The notes: generated by a model not told the origin, from the letters alone. DNA of 64,000 nucleotides from Pseudomonadota bacterium (GCA_023425645.1 JAFACG010000006.1:1-64000); one strand, 5' to 3'. Counted from the stretch's first letter, positions 8,146 through 16,554 are shown. Made by a program: numbers and translations.

Positions 8146-8753
8146 CACGCCACTCCCAGGGTTTGAAGCACCGCCGCCTGCCGCCGGGCGGCCTCCTGGT
8201 CCACGTCCTCGTACAGGGAGCGGCCATGACTGTCCATGCCCACCAGCAGGGGGCCGAAGTCGCGGATGCGGAACTGCCACAGCGATTCCGGATTCAGGTC
8301 GTCCAGGTCCACGTCTTCGATTTCTTCGATCCAGGTCGTCTCCAGGGCGGCCGTGCCGCCCACGATGGCCAGGTAGGCGCCGCCCAGTTCCTGGAAGGCC
8401 GCCAGGGAGCCGGCATGCATGCCGCCCTTGCCGATGATCAGGCGCACGCCCAACTGCTGCATCAGCTGGCGGGTGAAGCGCTCCATGCGCGAGGAGGTCG
8501 TGGTGCCGATGCACACCGGCTGGTAGCCGGCGGGCTGGCCGGGACCGGGCGCCACGCGGCGCACATTGGGGGCGGTATGGATCACGGCGTGGCCCTGGAG
8601 ATCCAGCCGTGTGGTCCGGCCTTTGTCGAACAGGGCGATGTAGCTGGCGTCGCGGATGCCGAACAGGCGATGCTGCAGGGTGACCGTGTCGCCCACCCGC
8701 AGCGTCCGGGCCTGGGCAGCGGAGATGGGCATGGTCAGGATATGGTGCGTCAT
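8145..8753 (-). CDS. Class I fumarase/tartrate dehydratase family, beta subunit
   Basis: A 202-residue C-terminal-type subunit of the Fe-S hydro-lyases. It has LRVGDTVTLQ, an IHTAPNV stretch, GTTTSSRM (substrate loop), IIGKGGMH and the AIVGGTAAL region. The start at 8753 is preferred because GGAG lies just upstream; 14 in-frame codons further upstream overlap the alpha gene. With the alpha subunit it adds or removes water on a C4 dicarboxylate. Sizes (292 and 202 residues) fit both two-subunit fumarase and L(+)-tartrate dehydratase TtdAB; a mesaconase role is also possible. Confidence 0.85.
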   Translation of the reverse strand: MTHHILTMPISAAQARTLRVGDTVTLQHRLFGIRDASYIALFDKGRTTRLDLQGHAVIHTAPNVRRVAPGPGQPAGYQPVCIGTTTSSRMERFTRQLMQQLGVRLIIGKGGMHAGSLAAFQELGGAYLAIVGGTAALETTWIEEIEDVDLDDLNPESLWQFRIRDFGPLLVGMDSHGRSLYEDVDQEAARRQAAVLQTLGVA

Positions 8754-8766
8754 GGCGGACTCCGGT

Positions 8767-9645
8767 TCAGAAGCCATACTCGATGCGCCCGTCATGCAGG
8801 CGGGCGCGGGCGCGGCGGGCGGAATGGCATTGCATGTTCACCGCCACGGGATTCATGGTGATATGGGTGGCGGCCAGCTCCACGTGCACGGCAAAGGCGG
8901 TGCCGTCGCCGCCCAGGCCCTGCGGACCGATGCCCAGATGGTTCACGGCCTGGCTCAGTTCGTCTTCCAGCTGCGCGCCCAGCTCGTCTTCGCACCGGCT
9001 CCCCAGGGGCCGGGTGGCGGCCTTCTTGGCCAGGTGCATGCACAGGTCCGACGTGCCGCCGACCCCCACCCCCACGATGGTGGGCGGACAGGTCTTGCCC
9101 CCGGCCTTTACCACGCAGTCGATCACGAACTTCTTGACCGCCGCCAGACCGTCGGCCGGGATGGCCATGTGCAGGAAGGAATTGTTCTCCGAGCCGCTGC
9201 CCTTGGGGATCATCTCGATGTCCAGGGTGCCGGCTTGCGGTACGTATTCGATGTGGATCACGGGCACGCCGGGACCGCAGGAGGTCTGGTTGTTCCGGCG
9301 GCTGATGGGATGCACCACGCTGGAGCGCAAGGGGTGTTCCTCGGTCGCGCGCCGGCAGCCGGCCCGGATCGCCTCGGTCAGGCGCCAGCCGTCCACCCGC
9401 GCGTCCGGCCCCAGGGTGACGTTGTAGATGGGAATGCCCGTGTCCTGGCACAGCAGATTGTCCTGCTGCTCGGCGACCTGGATATTGGTCACCATGGTCT
9501 GGAGGATGTCCTGTGCGCGGGCCGAGCGTTCGCGCGCCTGCAGGCGCCCGAAGCCGGCCTTGATGTCGTCGGGCAGTTTTTTCAGGGCTCGGATGTAGAG
9601 CTGGCAGGCCGCCTCTTCAATATGCGCATAGTCGATGGAAGTCAT
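8767..9645 (-). CDS. Class I fumarase/tartrate dehydratase family, alpha subunit
   Basis: A 292-residue catalytic subunit. Three Cys suited to hold a [4Fe-4S] cluster are seen: Cys66 in LLCQDTG, Cys186 in KTCPPTI and Cys273 in MQCHSARR, with spacing very near that known for TtdA. GVGVGGTSD is also conserved. Lying between genes for a complex II-like enzyme, it suggests a two-step route: dehydrogenation of a succinate-type acid and hydration of the product, or the reverse for fumarate respiration. Fumarate-malate is the simplest reading; tartrate or mesaconate remain possible. Confidence 0.87.
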   Translation of the reverse strand: MTSIDYAHIEEAACQLYIRALKKLPDDIKAGFGRLQARERSARAQDILQTMVTNIQVAEQQDNLLCQDTGIPIYNVTLGPDARVDGWRLTEAIRAGCRRATEEHPLRSSVVHPISRRNNQTSCGPGVPVIHIEYVPQAGTLDIEMIPKGSGSENNSFLHMAIPADGLAAVKKFVIDCVVKAGGKTCPPTIVGVGVGGTSDLCMHLAKKAATRPLGSRCEDELGAQLEDELSQAVNHLGIGPQGLGGDGTAFAVHVELAATHITMNPVAVNMQCHSARRARARLHDGRIEYGF

Positions 9646-9648
9646 GGG

Positions 9649-10002
9649 TCACGTCCCGGAAACAAGAAGAAACAGGAAGGAGACGGCCAGGCCGCCCAGC
9701 ACGCTGCCGGCGATCCAGCCGCGGCGCAGCCCCTGCCAGGGGCGGAACTCGATCAGCAGGATGCGTACGCCGCCCAGCAGATGCACGGCCAGCAGAGCCA
9801 CCAGGGCCCACTCGCCGGCGCGGAACAAGGGGGCGTCATACCAGCGCAGGGCCTGATCCAGGCTGGCTTCGCCCTGCAAGGCCAGGCCCAGGGTCCAGAA
9901 GTGCAGGGGCAGGAAGATCAGCAGCAGCACGCCGGAGACACGGTGGAGGAAGAAAGCCAGCCAGCTGGCGTGGCGGCGGTTGGAGTAGCGGTTGCCGTGC
10001 AT
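9649..10002 (-). CDS. Complex II-like membrane anchor subunit (SdhD position)
   Basis: A 117-residue protein with three predicted membrane segments (about 14-40, 64-86, 97-115). His34 and His74 fall inside helices 1 and 2 as candidate heme b ligands, and HRVSG at 20-24 resembles the SdhC/SdhD quinone-site motif. It is two bases from the preceding anchor gene and four from the alpha hydro-lyase gene. It should pass electrons between the Fe-S subunit and quinone in the inner membrane. Sequence is too divergent to be sure which anchor (C or D) it corresponds to. Confidence 0.75.
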   Translation of the reverse strand: MHGNRYSNRRHASWLAFFLHRVSGVLLLIFLPLHFWTLGLALQGEASLDQALRWYDAPLFRAGEWALVALLAVHLLGGVRILLIEFRPWQGLRRGWIAGSVLGGLAVSFLFLLVSGT

Positions 10003-10004
10003 GG

Positions 10005-10364
10005 TCAGGCTCCTGCCAGGGTGACGGCCCAGACCGCCCGCAGTCCCAGGACCAGCAGGACGGCGCCGATGGCCAGCGCGGCGCGGGCGCAGGCAGCAGG
10101 GCCCAGGCGCATCCATTCCAGCAGGATGGCGCGCAGGCCCAGGGCGCCGTGCAGGCTGACCAGAACGACGAAGACGCCGTAGAACAGGCCCCACAGCGCA
10201 TTGCCGCGGGTGCGCTGCAGGATTTCGGCGGCCGTCAGTCCGCCTTGCATGGCATACAGGATCAGGGCCAGGTGCGTGAACACGAACACCGTCATCAGCA
10301 TGGCGCTGAGCCGTTGCCAGTACCACATGCGCACGGCGCGCACCGTAGCGCGCGGCGGGTTCAT
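10005..10364 (-). CDS. Complex II-like membrane anchor subunit (SdhC position)
   Basis: A 119-residue protein with three predicted membrane segments (about 19-39, 58-82, 92-115), QRLSAM near 17-22 and His31 and His72 as possible heme ligands. The start at 10364 overlaps the Fe-S gene stop by four bases (ATGA). With the next gene it forms the membrane anchor. Both anchors repeat the same pattern of R-x-S followed about ten residues later by a helix His, suggesting a two-heme, pseudo-symmetric anchor. Confidence 0.75.
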   Translation of the reverse strand: MNPPRATVRAVRMWYWQRLSAMLMTVFVFTHLALILYAMQGGLTAAEILQRTRGNALWGLFYGVFVVLVSLHGALGLRAILLEWMRLGPAACARAALAIGAVLLVLGLRAVWAVTLAGA

Positions 10365-11086
10365 GGCGCTTCTCCGGACAGCAGCGCCTGGACGGTCCGG
10401 CGCTTGAGTCCGGCGATCGAGGCGGTCGGCGTCAGGTGCTTGGGGCAACGCAGGGTACAGGAGCCCTGGCTGTGGCAGGCGTGGCAGCCGGCCTCGCCGG
10501 CCACGGCCAGCAGGCGCTCGCCCTGCTGTACATCGCGCTCGTCGTTGACCAGGGTCCAGGCGCGGTTCAGCGCCGCCGGCCCCAGGAACTCGGGCCGCCA
10601 GCCGACGACGTCGCAGGAGGAATAGCAGACGGCGCAGCCTATGCATTCGATGCCCGCATCGGCGGCCTGGCGGGCTGGAGAGTCCGGGCTGATCCGGGCC
10701 ACGGGCTCGCCCCGTCCGGACAGGCCCTTGAACTGGCCGCGCGCCTGGCGCTGCTTGTCGAAGAATTGGGCCATGTCCACTGCCAGGTCCTTGATGACCG
10801 GCATGTTGGCCAGGGGTTCCAGGCGCAGGAGGGGCCCCTTGGCGACCTTGGCCACATGGGTGCGGCATGTCCAGCGTGCGACTCCGTTGACGCGCATGGC
10901 GCAGGAGCCGCACATGCCGACCCGGCAGGCGTAGCGGTAGGACAAGGTGGGGTCCAGGCGGCGCTGGATGTAGGTGACGATGTCCAGCACGGTCTGGTTG
11001 TCGCGCCGGGGAACGTCAAAGCGCTCGAACCGGCCGTGACGGGCGCCGCGCCAGATCTCGACGCTCAGGGTGGGGGCAGGCTTCAT
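10361..11086 (-). CDS. Complex II-like iron-sulfur subunit
   Basis: A 241-residue SdhB/FrdB-type protein with ligands for three clusters: [2Fe-2S] Cys54, 59, 62 and 74; [4Fe-4S] Cys148, 151, 154 and 158 (CIGCAVCYSSC); and a third set in CHACHSQGSC and LRCPKHL (about 201-214) for the [3Fe-4S] site. It relays electrons between the flavoprotein and the membrane anchors. First gene of a six-gene minus-strand operon (Fe-S, two anchors, hydro-lyase alpha and beta, flavoprotein), reading away from a LysR gene. The gene order, with the flavoprotein last, is unlike the standard sdhCDAB operon. Confidence 0.9.
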   Translation of the reverse strand: MKPAPTLSVEIWRGARHGRFERFDVPRRDNQTVLDIVTYIQRRLDPTLSYRYACRVGMCGSCAMRVNGVARWTCRTHVAKVAKGPLLRLEPLANMPVIKDLAVDMAQFFDKQRQARGQFKGLSGRGEPVARISPDSPARQAADAGIECIGCAVCYSSCDVVGWRPEFLGPAALNRAWTLVNDERDVQQGERLLAVAGEAGCHACHSQGSCTLRCPKHLTPTASIAGLKRRTVQALLSGEAP

Positions 11087-11136
11087 GTCAGGCTCGCGAG
11101 AGTGGGTTCACGAGCACCATGTTGCGGCGAAACCAG

Positions 11137-11185
11137 TTAATAGTAAAACTAGTAATTATTGTAAAATACATAAAAATATTTTATG
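11137..11185. promoter_or_regulatory. Promoter of the complex II-like operon with a LysR-type palindrome
   Basis: Minus strand: -35 TTTACA (11165-11160), a 17-base spacer, -10 TATTAA (11142-11137). Just upstream of the -35 is the perfect palindrome CATAAAA-ATA-TTTTATG (11169-11185), centred near -47 of this promoter and ending 8 bases before the divergent LysR start. That is the usual place for a LysR activator site that also self-represses its own gene. Confidence 0.55.
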
Positions 11186-11193
11186 GATAAGTC

Positions 11194-12093
11194 ATGTCGT
11201 CCATCCGTCAGTTCCGCACAGCCCTGGCCGCCGCGCAGGCGGGCAGCTTCACCGAGGCCGGTCGCCGGGTCGGGTTGACGCAGGCCGCCGTCAGCCTGCA
11301 GGTCCGCAATCTCGAAGAGGAGCTGGGAGTGGTGCTGTTCGAACGCGGCAAGACCGCCTTGACCGTGACCGCGGACGGGCAGTCCGTGCTGGAGCGCCTG
11401 GCGCAGCTGGTCGACGTTTATGACAAGCTGTGCCGGCCCGACGATGGCGTCTTGCGCGGCACGCTGCTGGTGGGGGCGCTGGTGTCCGCCCTGATGGGCT
11501 CATTCGGCAATGCGCTGGCCCGCATCCGCACGGATTTTCCGGAGCTGGACCTGCGGCTGTTCGCCGGGCAGTCCGGCGACTTTGCCCGCAAAGTCGCCGC
11601 GGGCGAGCTGGATGCGGCCGTGGTGGCCGAGCCGCCTTACGAAGTGCCGGCGGGCTTGATGTGGACGCCTTTCTATCGCGAACCCCTGGTGCTGATCGCG
11701 CATCGGGACCTGGCGCCGGCCGATCCTCTGGAGTTGTTGCGCCGGGAGCGCTTCCTGCTGTTCGATCGATCCTTGTGGACGGGGCGTCTGGTCAGTTACG
11801 CCCTGGAGCAGTTGGGCGTGCGCCCGGACGTGGCGCTGGAACTCAATTCCGTGGAGGCGATCGTGCAATTGGTGCGCAAGCAGTTCGGGGTGGCCATCGT
11901 GCCGCATCTGGCCAATGCCGAATGGGATGAACAGCAACTGCAGGTGCTGGCCCTGCCGGGCGTAGCGCTGCACCGTTCCGTGGGCATGCTGGAGCGCCGG
12001 GTCCACGGCAAACAGGCCGTGACGCAGGCCTTGTGCGCATGGTTCGGCCTGGAGCGCCAACAGATCCATGCTGGACGCCTTCCAGGCGATTGA
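11194..12093 (+). CDS. LysR family transcriptional regulator
   Basis: A 299-residue LysR protein. The N-terminal winged helix (about 1-62: SIRQFRTALAAAQAGSFTEAG, LTQAAVSLQVRNLEEELGVVLFERG) is followed by a substrate-binding domain (about 90-290). It is divergent from the complex II-like operon across a 107-base gap that holds an operon promoter and a palindrome, so it most likely controls that operon in response to a dicarboxylate. An in-frame stop six bases upstream fixes the start at 11194, and no clear Shine-Dalgarno precedes it, so initiation may be weak or leaderless. Confidence 0.9.
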   Translation: MSSIRQFRTALAAAQAGSFTEAGRRVGLTQAAVSLQVRNLEEELGVVLFERGKTALTVTADGQSVLERLAQLVDVYDKLCRPDDGVLRGTLLVGALVSALMGSFGNALARIRTDFPELDLRLFAGQSGDFARKVAAGELDAAVVAEPPYEVPAGLMWTPFYREPLVLIAHRDLAPADPLELLRRERFLLFDRSLWTGRLVSYALEQLGVRPDVALELNSVEAIVQLVRKQFGVAIVPHLANAEWDEQQLQVLALPGVALHRSVGMLERRVHGKQAVTQALCAWFGLERQQIHAGRLPGD

Positions 12094-12237
12094 AGTACTC
12101 TGGACCGGCACGAACCACGATCCAGAATCTTGCCGCCGCCCTGGCGGGAAGTGCGAGGCTCGTCCGGACTGCCATTGGAAAAGGTCCGGCCGCGCCAGTA
12201 CTCGCAGCGGCTCGCCGCTGTGGCATGGAGGACGAAC
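12094..12237. other. Intergenic region before the betaine-type importer
   Basis: 144 bases without a credible gene. A hairpin at 12099-12126 (TCTGGA/TCCAGA, 16-base loop) follows the LysR stop. A further GTCCGG-type stem is possible around 12159-12190. No known riboswitch consensus was recognised and no convincing -35/-10 pair was found. Confidence 0.4.
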
Positions 12238-14169
12238 ATGGCAGAGAGGGGGGAAGCGCCGTTGGCGAGGTGGTGCTGGCTGATGCTGGCGATATGCCTG
12301 CTGTGGCCGGCCGCGCGGGCGCAGGCCTGCACGGCGGGCCAGCCCATACGGCTCGCTGACCTGAGCTGGGAAAGCGCGGCGTTCAGCACGCAGCTCTATC
12401 AGGAAATCCTGGAGAAGGCCTACGACTGCCGTACCGAGCGCGTGCCGGGGTCGTCGGCGGCGCTGGAAACAGCCCTGGCCCAGAACGATATCCAATTGAT
12501 CGGCGAAATCTGGTCGGGCCGGACCGAGATCATCGAGAAGGCGATCGCGGCCGGCCAGGTCAAGGTCATCGGCAACACGCTGGAAGGCGGCGCCGAGCAG
12601 GGCTGGTACGTGCCCGACTACGTCATCGACGGCGACGAGGAGCGGGGCGTGGCGCCGGCGGCGCCCGAACTGCGCCGCATCGAAGACCTCGGGCGTTACG
12701 CGCAGGTCTTCAGCGATCCCGAACAACCCGGCCGCGGCCGTTTCTACAACTGCCCCTCGGGCTGGGTGTGCGAGACTTTCAACAGCCGCCTGTTCGAGCT
12801 GTACGGCCTGGACCGGCAATACCAGAACTTTCGCCCCGGCACGGGCGCGGCCCTGGACGCGGCCATCAGCGCCGCCTATGACCGGCGCCAGCCCATCCTG
12901 TTCTATTACTGGCAGCCGGCCGGACTGATGGCCAAGTATTCCTTTCGCAAGCTGGCCAGCGCGCCCTTCGACCAGGCCTGCTGGGATGCCGCCGTCTCCG
13001 GCAAGGGCAAGACCTGCCCGACCGATTTCATCCTGGCCACGATCGCGGTGGCCGCGTCCACGCCGTTCGTGCAGGCGCATCCCGATCTGGTCGCCCTGTT
13101 CGAAAAGATCCAGCTGCGCCCCGAACAGATGAATGAAATCATCCTGGGCATGTCCGAAGGAGGCCAGAGCGCCGCGGCCCAGGTGCGGCGCTTCTTGAAA
13201 GAAAATCCGGAGCAGTGGCGCGCGTGGATGCCGGCCGCCCAGGCCGATCGGCTGCAGGCGGCCCTGGAGCCGGCAGGCGCGTCCAGCCGCCCGGCTGCGG
13301 CCCCGGGCTTCTTTCCGCATTGGTCGGCGGCGGACTGGATCAATCGCCAGTTGCTGGCGGCGGTGCGCGACTGGGGCACGGGCTTTCGCAGCGTCAGCGC
13401 CTGGATCCTGAATCGCGTGATCCTGCCCGTGGAAGGCGTCCTGCAGGCCGCGCCGCCCTGGGCCATGCTGCTGCTGGCCGGCGCCGCGGCCTGGTGGGGC
13501 CAGCGCCGCTGGCTGCCGCCCCTGCTGTACGTGGCCGGCCTGTACCTGATCGGCGCCATGGGCCTGTGGGACAAGCTGATGCAGACCTTCACCCTGGTGC
13601 TGGTGGCCACCTGCTTCTCGGTGCTGATCGGCATTCCCGTGGGCGTGCTGGCTGCACGCAGCCGGGCGCTGCGCCGCGTCCTGACCCCGGTGCTGGACGT
13701 CATGCAGACCATGCCCAGCTTCGTCTACCTGATTCCCGTGCTGATGCTGTTCGGCCTGGGCAAGGTGCCGGCGGTCCTGGCCACCGTGGTGTATGCCGTG
13801 CCGCCCCTGATACGCCTGACCAGCCTGGGCCTGCGCCAGGTCGACCCCAATGTGATGGAAGCGGCGCAGGCCTATGGGGTGACGCGCTGGCAGATGCTGG
13901 TCAAGGTGACGCTGCCGCTGGCTCGCCCCAGCATCATGGCCGGCATCAACCAGACCACCATGATGGCCTTGTCCATGGTGGTGGTGGCCTCCATGATCGG
14001 CGCCCAGGGCCTGGGCGAAGACGTGCTGGCCGGGATACAGACGCTGGACATCGGCCGGGGGCTGCAGGCGGGGGTCGCCATTGTGATCCTGGCCATCGTG
14101 ATGGACCGCATTTCCCAGTCGTACGGACGTTCGCAGCGCCGCCGGCGGCGGGACAGGAAGCAGCCATGA
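12238..14169 (+). CDS. Glycine betaine/choline-type ABC importer, receptor-permease fusion
   Basis: 643 residues; the start at 12238 has GGAGGA five bases upstream and opens a signal-like hydrophobic segment (about 12-27). Residues about 33-350 are an OpuAC-type receptor (LSWESAAFSTQLYQEILEKAYDC, many aromatic residues suited to a quaternary amine cage). Residues about 400-635 are a ProW-like permease with several membrane helices and the EAAQAYGVTRWQ coupling loop. The receptor-first order is the reverse of OpuABC from Gram-positives, where it follows the permease. The stop overlaps the ATPase start (ATGA). Substrate by family only. Confidence 0.85.
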   Translation: MAERGEAPLARWCWLMLAICLLWPAARAQACTAGQPIRLADLSWESAAFSTQLYQEILEKAYDCRTERVPGSSAALETALAQNDIQLIGEIWSGRTEIIEKAIAAGQVKVIGNTLEGGAEQGWYVPDYVIDGDEERGVAPAAPELRRIEDLGRYAQVFSDPEQPGRGRFYNCPSGWVCETFNSRLFELYGLDRQYQNFRPGTGAALDAAISAAYDRRQPILFYYWQPAGLMAKYSFRKLASAPFDQACWDAAVSGKGKTCPTDFILATIAVAASTPFVQAHPDLVALFEKIQLRPEQMNEIILGMSEGGQSAAAQVRRFLKENPEQWRAWMPAAQADRLQAALEPAGASSRPAAAPGFFPHWSAADWINRQLLAAVRDWGTGFRSVSAWILNRVILPVEGVLQAAPPWAMLLLAGAAAWWGQRRWLPPLLYVAGLYLIGAMGLWDKLMQTFTLVLVATCFSVLIGIPVGVLAARSRALRRVLTPVLDVMQTMPSFVYLIPVLMLFGLGKVPAVLATVVYAVPPLIRLTSLGLRQVDPNVMEAAQAYGVTRWQMLVKVTLPLARPSIMAGINQTTMMALSMVVVASMIGAQGLGEDVLAGIQTLDIGRGLQAGVAIVILAIVMDRISQSYGRSQRRRRRDRKQP

Positions 14170-15011
14170 AGCCAGATACGCAAAGCGATAGCGCCGTTCA
14201 GGACTGCAAGGTCGAACTGCGCGAGGTCTACAAGGTTTTCGGCGCTCGCCCGCAGCAGGCCGTGGAACTGTTGCGGCAGGGCCAGGACAAGCAGGCCGTG
14301 CAGCAGCAGACCGGCTGCATCGTGGGCCTGGCGGGCGTGAACGCCTGCTTCCCGGCGCAACAGATTTCCTGCGTCATGGGCTTGTCGGGTTCGGGCAAGT
14401 CCACCCTGGTGCGCCACATCAACCGGCTGATCGATCCGACCGCGGGCCAGGTGCTGGTGGATGGGGAGGACATCCTGAAGCTGGACATGGCGCGCCTGCG
14501 TCAGTTGCGCCGCCACGGGATCAGCATGGTGTTCCAGGCCTTCGGGCTGCTGCCCCACCTGACGGTGCGGGACAATGTGGCCTTCGGCCTGGAGGTGCGC
14601 GGCGAGGGCCGCCGCCAGTCGCGCGAGCATGCCCTGCAGTGGCTGGAGCGGGTGGGGCTGCAGGATTATGCGCTCAATTATCCGGACGAGCTGTCCGGCG
14701 GCATGCAGCAGCGCGTGGGCCTGGCCCGCGCCCTGGCCGTGGATGCCGAAGTCCTGCTCATGGACGAAGCCTTTTCGGCCCTGGACCCGCTGATACGCTA
14801 TGAAATGCAGGACGAGCTCCTGCGCCTGCAGCAGAGCCTGAACAAGACCATCATCTTCATCACCCACGACATAGACGAGGCTCTGCGCATGGGCCGGCAC
14901 ATCGTCGTGCTGCGCGAGGGCAAGGTGGAGCAGAGCGGCACCCCGGCGCAGATCCGCGACGAGCCCGCCAACGATTATGTGGCGCGCTTCGTGAACAAGC
15001 CCCGCGCCTGA
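14166..15011 (+). CDS. ProV-like ABC importer ATPase
   Basis: 281 residues with the ProV-type N-terminal extension (RQGQDKQAVQQQTG), Walker A GLSGSGKST (72-80), Q-loop VFQAFGLLPH, signature LSGGMQQR, Walker B VLLMDEAFSALDP and H-loop THD. It powers the receptor-permease fusion. ProV and OpuAA carry C-terminal CBS domains that sense ionic strength; this protein ends soon after the nucleotide domain and lacks them, so the importer is probably for nutrient or constitutive uptake rather than osmotically gated. Confidence 0.88.
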   Translation: MKPDTQSDSAVQDCKVELREVYKVFGARPQQAVELLRQGQDKQAVQQQTGCIVGLAGVNACFPAQQISCVMGLSGSGKSTLVRHINRLIDPTAGQVLVDGEDILKLDMARLRQLRRHGISMVFQAFGLLPHLTVRDNVAFGLEVRGEGRRQSREHALQWLERVGLQDYALNYPDELSGGMQQRVGLARALAVDAEVLLMDEAFSALDPLIRYEMQDELLRLQQSLNKTIIFITHDIDEALRMGRHIVVLREGKVEQSGTPAQIRDEPANDYVARFVNKPRA

Positions 15012-15065
15012 AGAGCGCCGGATCGCCCCGCGCGCCGGGAAAAAGACCCGCCTTGGACAGGCGCT

Positions 15066-15110
15066 CCTCAAAAAACTGTTGTGTATCAAGCAGTTTGAGG
15101 ACGATTTTTT
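15066..15110 (+). terminator. Terminator after the betaine-type importer
   Basis: Arms CCTCAAAAAACTG (15066-15078) and CAGTTTGAGG (15091-15100) pair over 10 bp with bulged A residues, followed by ACGATTTTTT. It closes the importer transcript just before the ribosomal promoter. Confidence 0.7.
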
Positions 15111-15120
15111 GTGTGGATGT

Positions 15121-15150
15121 TTGCTCTGATTTACAAGTGCGTGGTATATT
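15121..15150 (+). promoter_or_regulatory. Promoter of the rplC-rpsQ operon
   Basis: -35-like TTGCTC (15121-15126), an 18-base spacer and -10 TATATT (15145-15150). It is the only good candidate between the upstream terminator and rplC, and resembles the rplN promoter (TTGCTT, 17 bases, TATTAT). Confidence 0.6.
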
Positions 15151-15157
15151 AGGCAGC

Positions 15158-15242
15158 TTAGCCAAAAAGTTTTGGCTAAAGTCGCTAGCGCAAAGATTTT
15201 TTTGCGTGCACTCTCAGTTAGCCCCGACCAATCGTAGTCGGG
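15158..15242 (+). promoter_or_regulatory. Structured leader of the rplC-rpsQ operon
   Basis: Three hairpins in a row before rplC: a 10-bp stem around AGCCAAAA/TTTTGGCT (15158-15179, minimal loop), a CGCAAA/TTTGCG stem (15189-15206) around a T-run, and CCCGAC/GTCGGG (15223-15242). The leader is about 100 bases and could host feedback control, such as L4 binding, which in E. coli acts upstream of rpsJ. The structures are seen; the role is inferred. Confidence 0.45.
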
Positions 15243-15255
15243 AATGGAGAAAACG

Positions 15256-15930
15256 ATGTCGAACTCGACACCTACGCCTGCCGCGTGGCGGCTGGGCCTT
15301 GTTGGGCGTAAAGTCGGCATGACCCGTGTGTTCACAGAGGAAGGCGAGTCCATCCCTGTGACCGTACTGGACGTGTCCAACAACCGCATCACCCAGGTCA
15401 AGACGCCCGCAGTTGACGGTTACGCCGCTGTACAGGTTGCCTTCGGCACCCGCCGTGCATCGCGTGTCACCAAGCCCCAGGCAGGGCACTATGCAAAAGC
15501 CGGCGTTGAAGCCGGCAGCATCCTGAAAGAATTCCGTCTCGATCCCGCCGCCATCGCCGACCTCACGGCCGGTTCCGTCGTGGCCGTGGAAAGCATTTTC
15601 GAAGCGGGTCAGAAGGTTGACGTCACGGGCACCACGATCGGTAAAGGCTTCGCCGGCACCATCAAGCGCCACAACTTCGGCGCCCAGCGCGCCAGCCACG
15701 GTAACTCGCGTTCTCACCGCGTGCCCGGTTCCATTGGTCAAGCCCAGGATCCAGGCCGTATTTTCAAAGGTAAGAAAATGTCGGGTCACATGGGTGACGT
15801 TACCCGTACGGTTCAAAATCTTGACGTGATCCGCGTCGACGCCGAACGTGGCTTGTTGCTGGTCAAGGGCGCTGTCCCCGGCCACAAGAACGCCAACATC
15901 GTGGTGCGTCCTGCAGTGAAAGGAGCCTAA
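15256..15930 (+). CDS. rplC: 50S ribosomal protein L3
   Basis: 224 residues from the ATG at 15256 (four codons inside the longest frame, chosen for the GGAGA at 15247-15251). L3 marks include [15 protein letters not shown] and the [18 protein letters not shown] and [15 protein letters not shown] stretches; the Gln in the last is the residue methylated by PrmB in E. coli. It is first in its transcript here, not second after rpsJ. Confidence 0.98.
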   Translation: MSNSTPTPAAWRLGLVGRKVGMTRVFTEEGESIPVTVLDVSNNRITQVKTPAVDGYAAVQVAFGTRRASRVTKPQAGHYAKAGVEAGSILKEFRLDPAAIADLTAGSVVAVESIFEAGQKVDVTGTTIGKGFAGTIKRHNFGAQRASHGNSRSHRVPGSIGQAQDPGRIFKGKKMSGHMGDVTRTVQNLDVIRVDAERGLLLVKGAVPGHKNANIVVRPAVKGA

Positions 15931-15933
15931 TCC

Positions 15934-16554
15934 ATGGAACTGAAGCTCCTGAACGAACAAGGTCAAGCGGCTTCCACCGTCGAGGCCAAGGATACCGTTT
16001 TCGGTCGCGAATTCAACGAAGCCCTGGTTCACCAGATCGTCGTTGCTTACCAAGCCAATGCTCGCAGCGGCAACAGCAAGCAGAAGACCCGCGCCGAAGT
16101 CAACCACAGCACCAAGAAGCCATGGCGCCAGAAAGGCACCGGCCGCGCTCGTGCTGGCATGACGTCCTCGCCCGTATGGCGTGGAGGCGGTCGCGCATTC
16201 CCCAACACCGGCGAAGAGAACTACTCGCACAAGGTCAACAAGAAGATGTATCGCGCCGGCATCAGCGCGATCCTGTCCCAGTTGGTCCGCGACGAGCGTC
16301 TGCTGGTCGTTGATTCCTTCGCACTGGAAGCCCCCAAGACCCGTCTGGCAGCCAACAAGCTGAAAGACCTGGGCCTGGAATCCGTGCTGATCATCACCGA
16401 CGTGCTGGACGAAAACGTGTACCTGGCTACGCGTAACCTGCCCCACGTTGCCGTGATTGAACCACGCTACGCCGACCCGCTGTCCCTGATCCACTACAAG
16501 AAAGTGCTGATCACCAAAGCGGCTGTCGCTCAGCTCGAGGAGATGTTGGGATGA
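15934..16554 (+). CDS. rplD: 50S ribosomal protein L4
   Basis: 206 residues, normal length, with the extended loop [15 protein letters not shown] that lines the exit tunnel. In E. coli L4 also represses the S10 operon by binding the leader; if that holds here, the target would have to be the leader before rplC. It lies three bases after rplC and overlaps rplW by four. Confidence 0.98.
   Translation: MELKLLNEQGQAASTVEAKDTVFGREFNEALVHQIVVAYQANARSGNSKQKTRAEVNHSTKKPWRQKGTGRARAGMTSSPVWRGGGRAFPNTGEENYSHKVNKKMYRAGISAILSQLVRDERLLVVDSFALEAPKTRLAANKLKDLGLESVLIITDVLDENVYLATRNLPHVAVIEPRYADPLSLIHYKKVLITKAAVAQLEEMLG

Noticed and set aside
6397..8514. 705-residue version of the complex II flavoprotein
   Set aside because: The first 123 residues are Arg/Gly/Pro-rich shadow coding inside the beta hydro-lyase gene; the ATG at 8145 gives a normal FAD-domain start and a TGATG junction.
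12094..12237. Riboswitch before the betaine-type importer
   Set aside because: Hairpins can be drawn, but no match to guanidine, SAM/SAH, glycine or other known consensus was found by eye.
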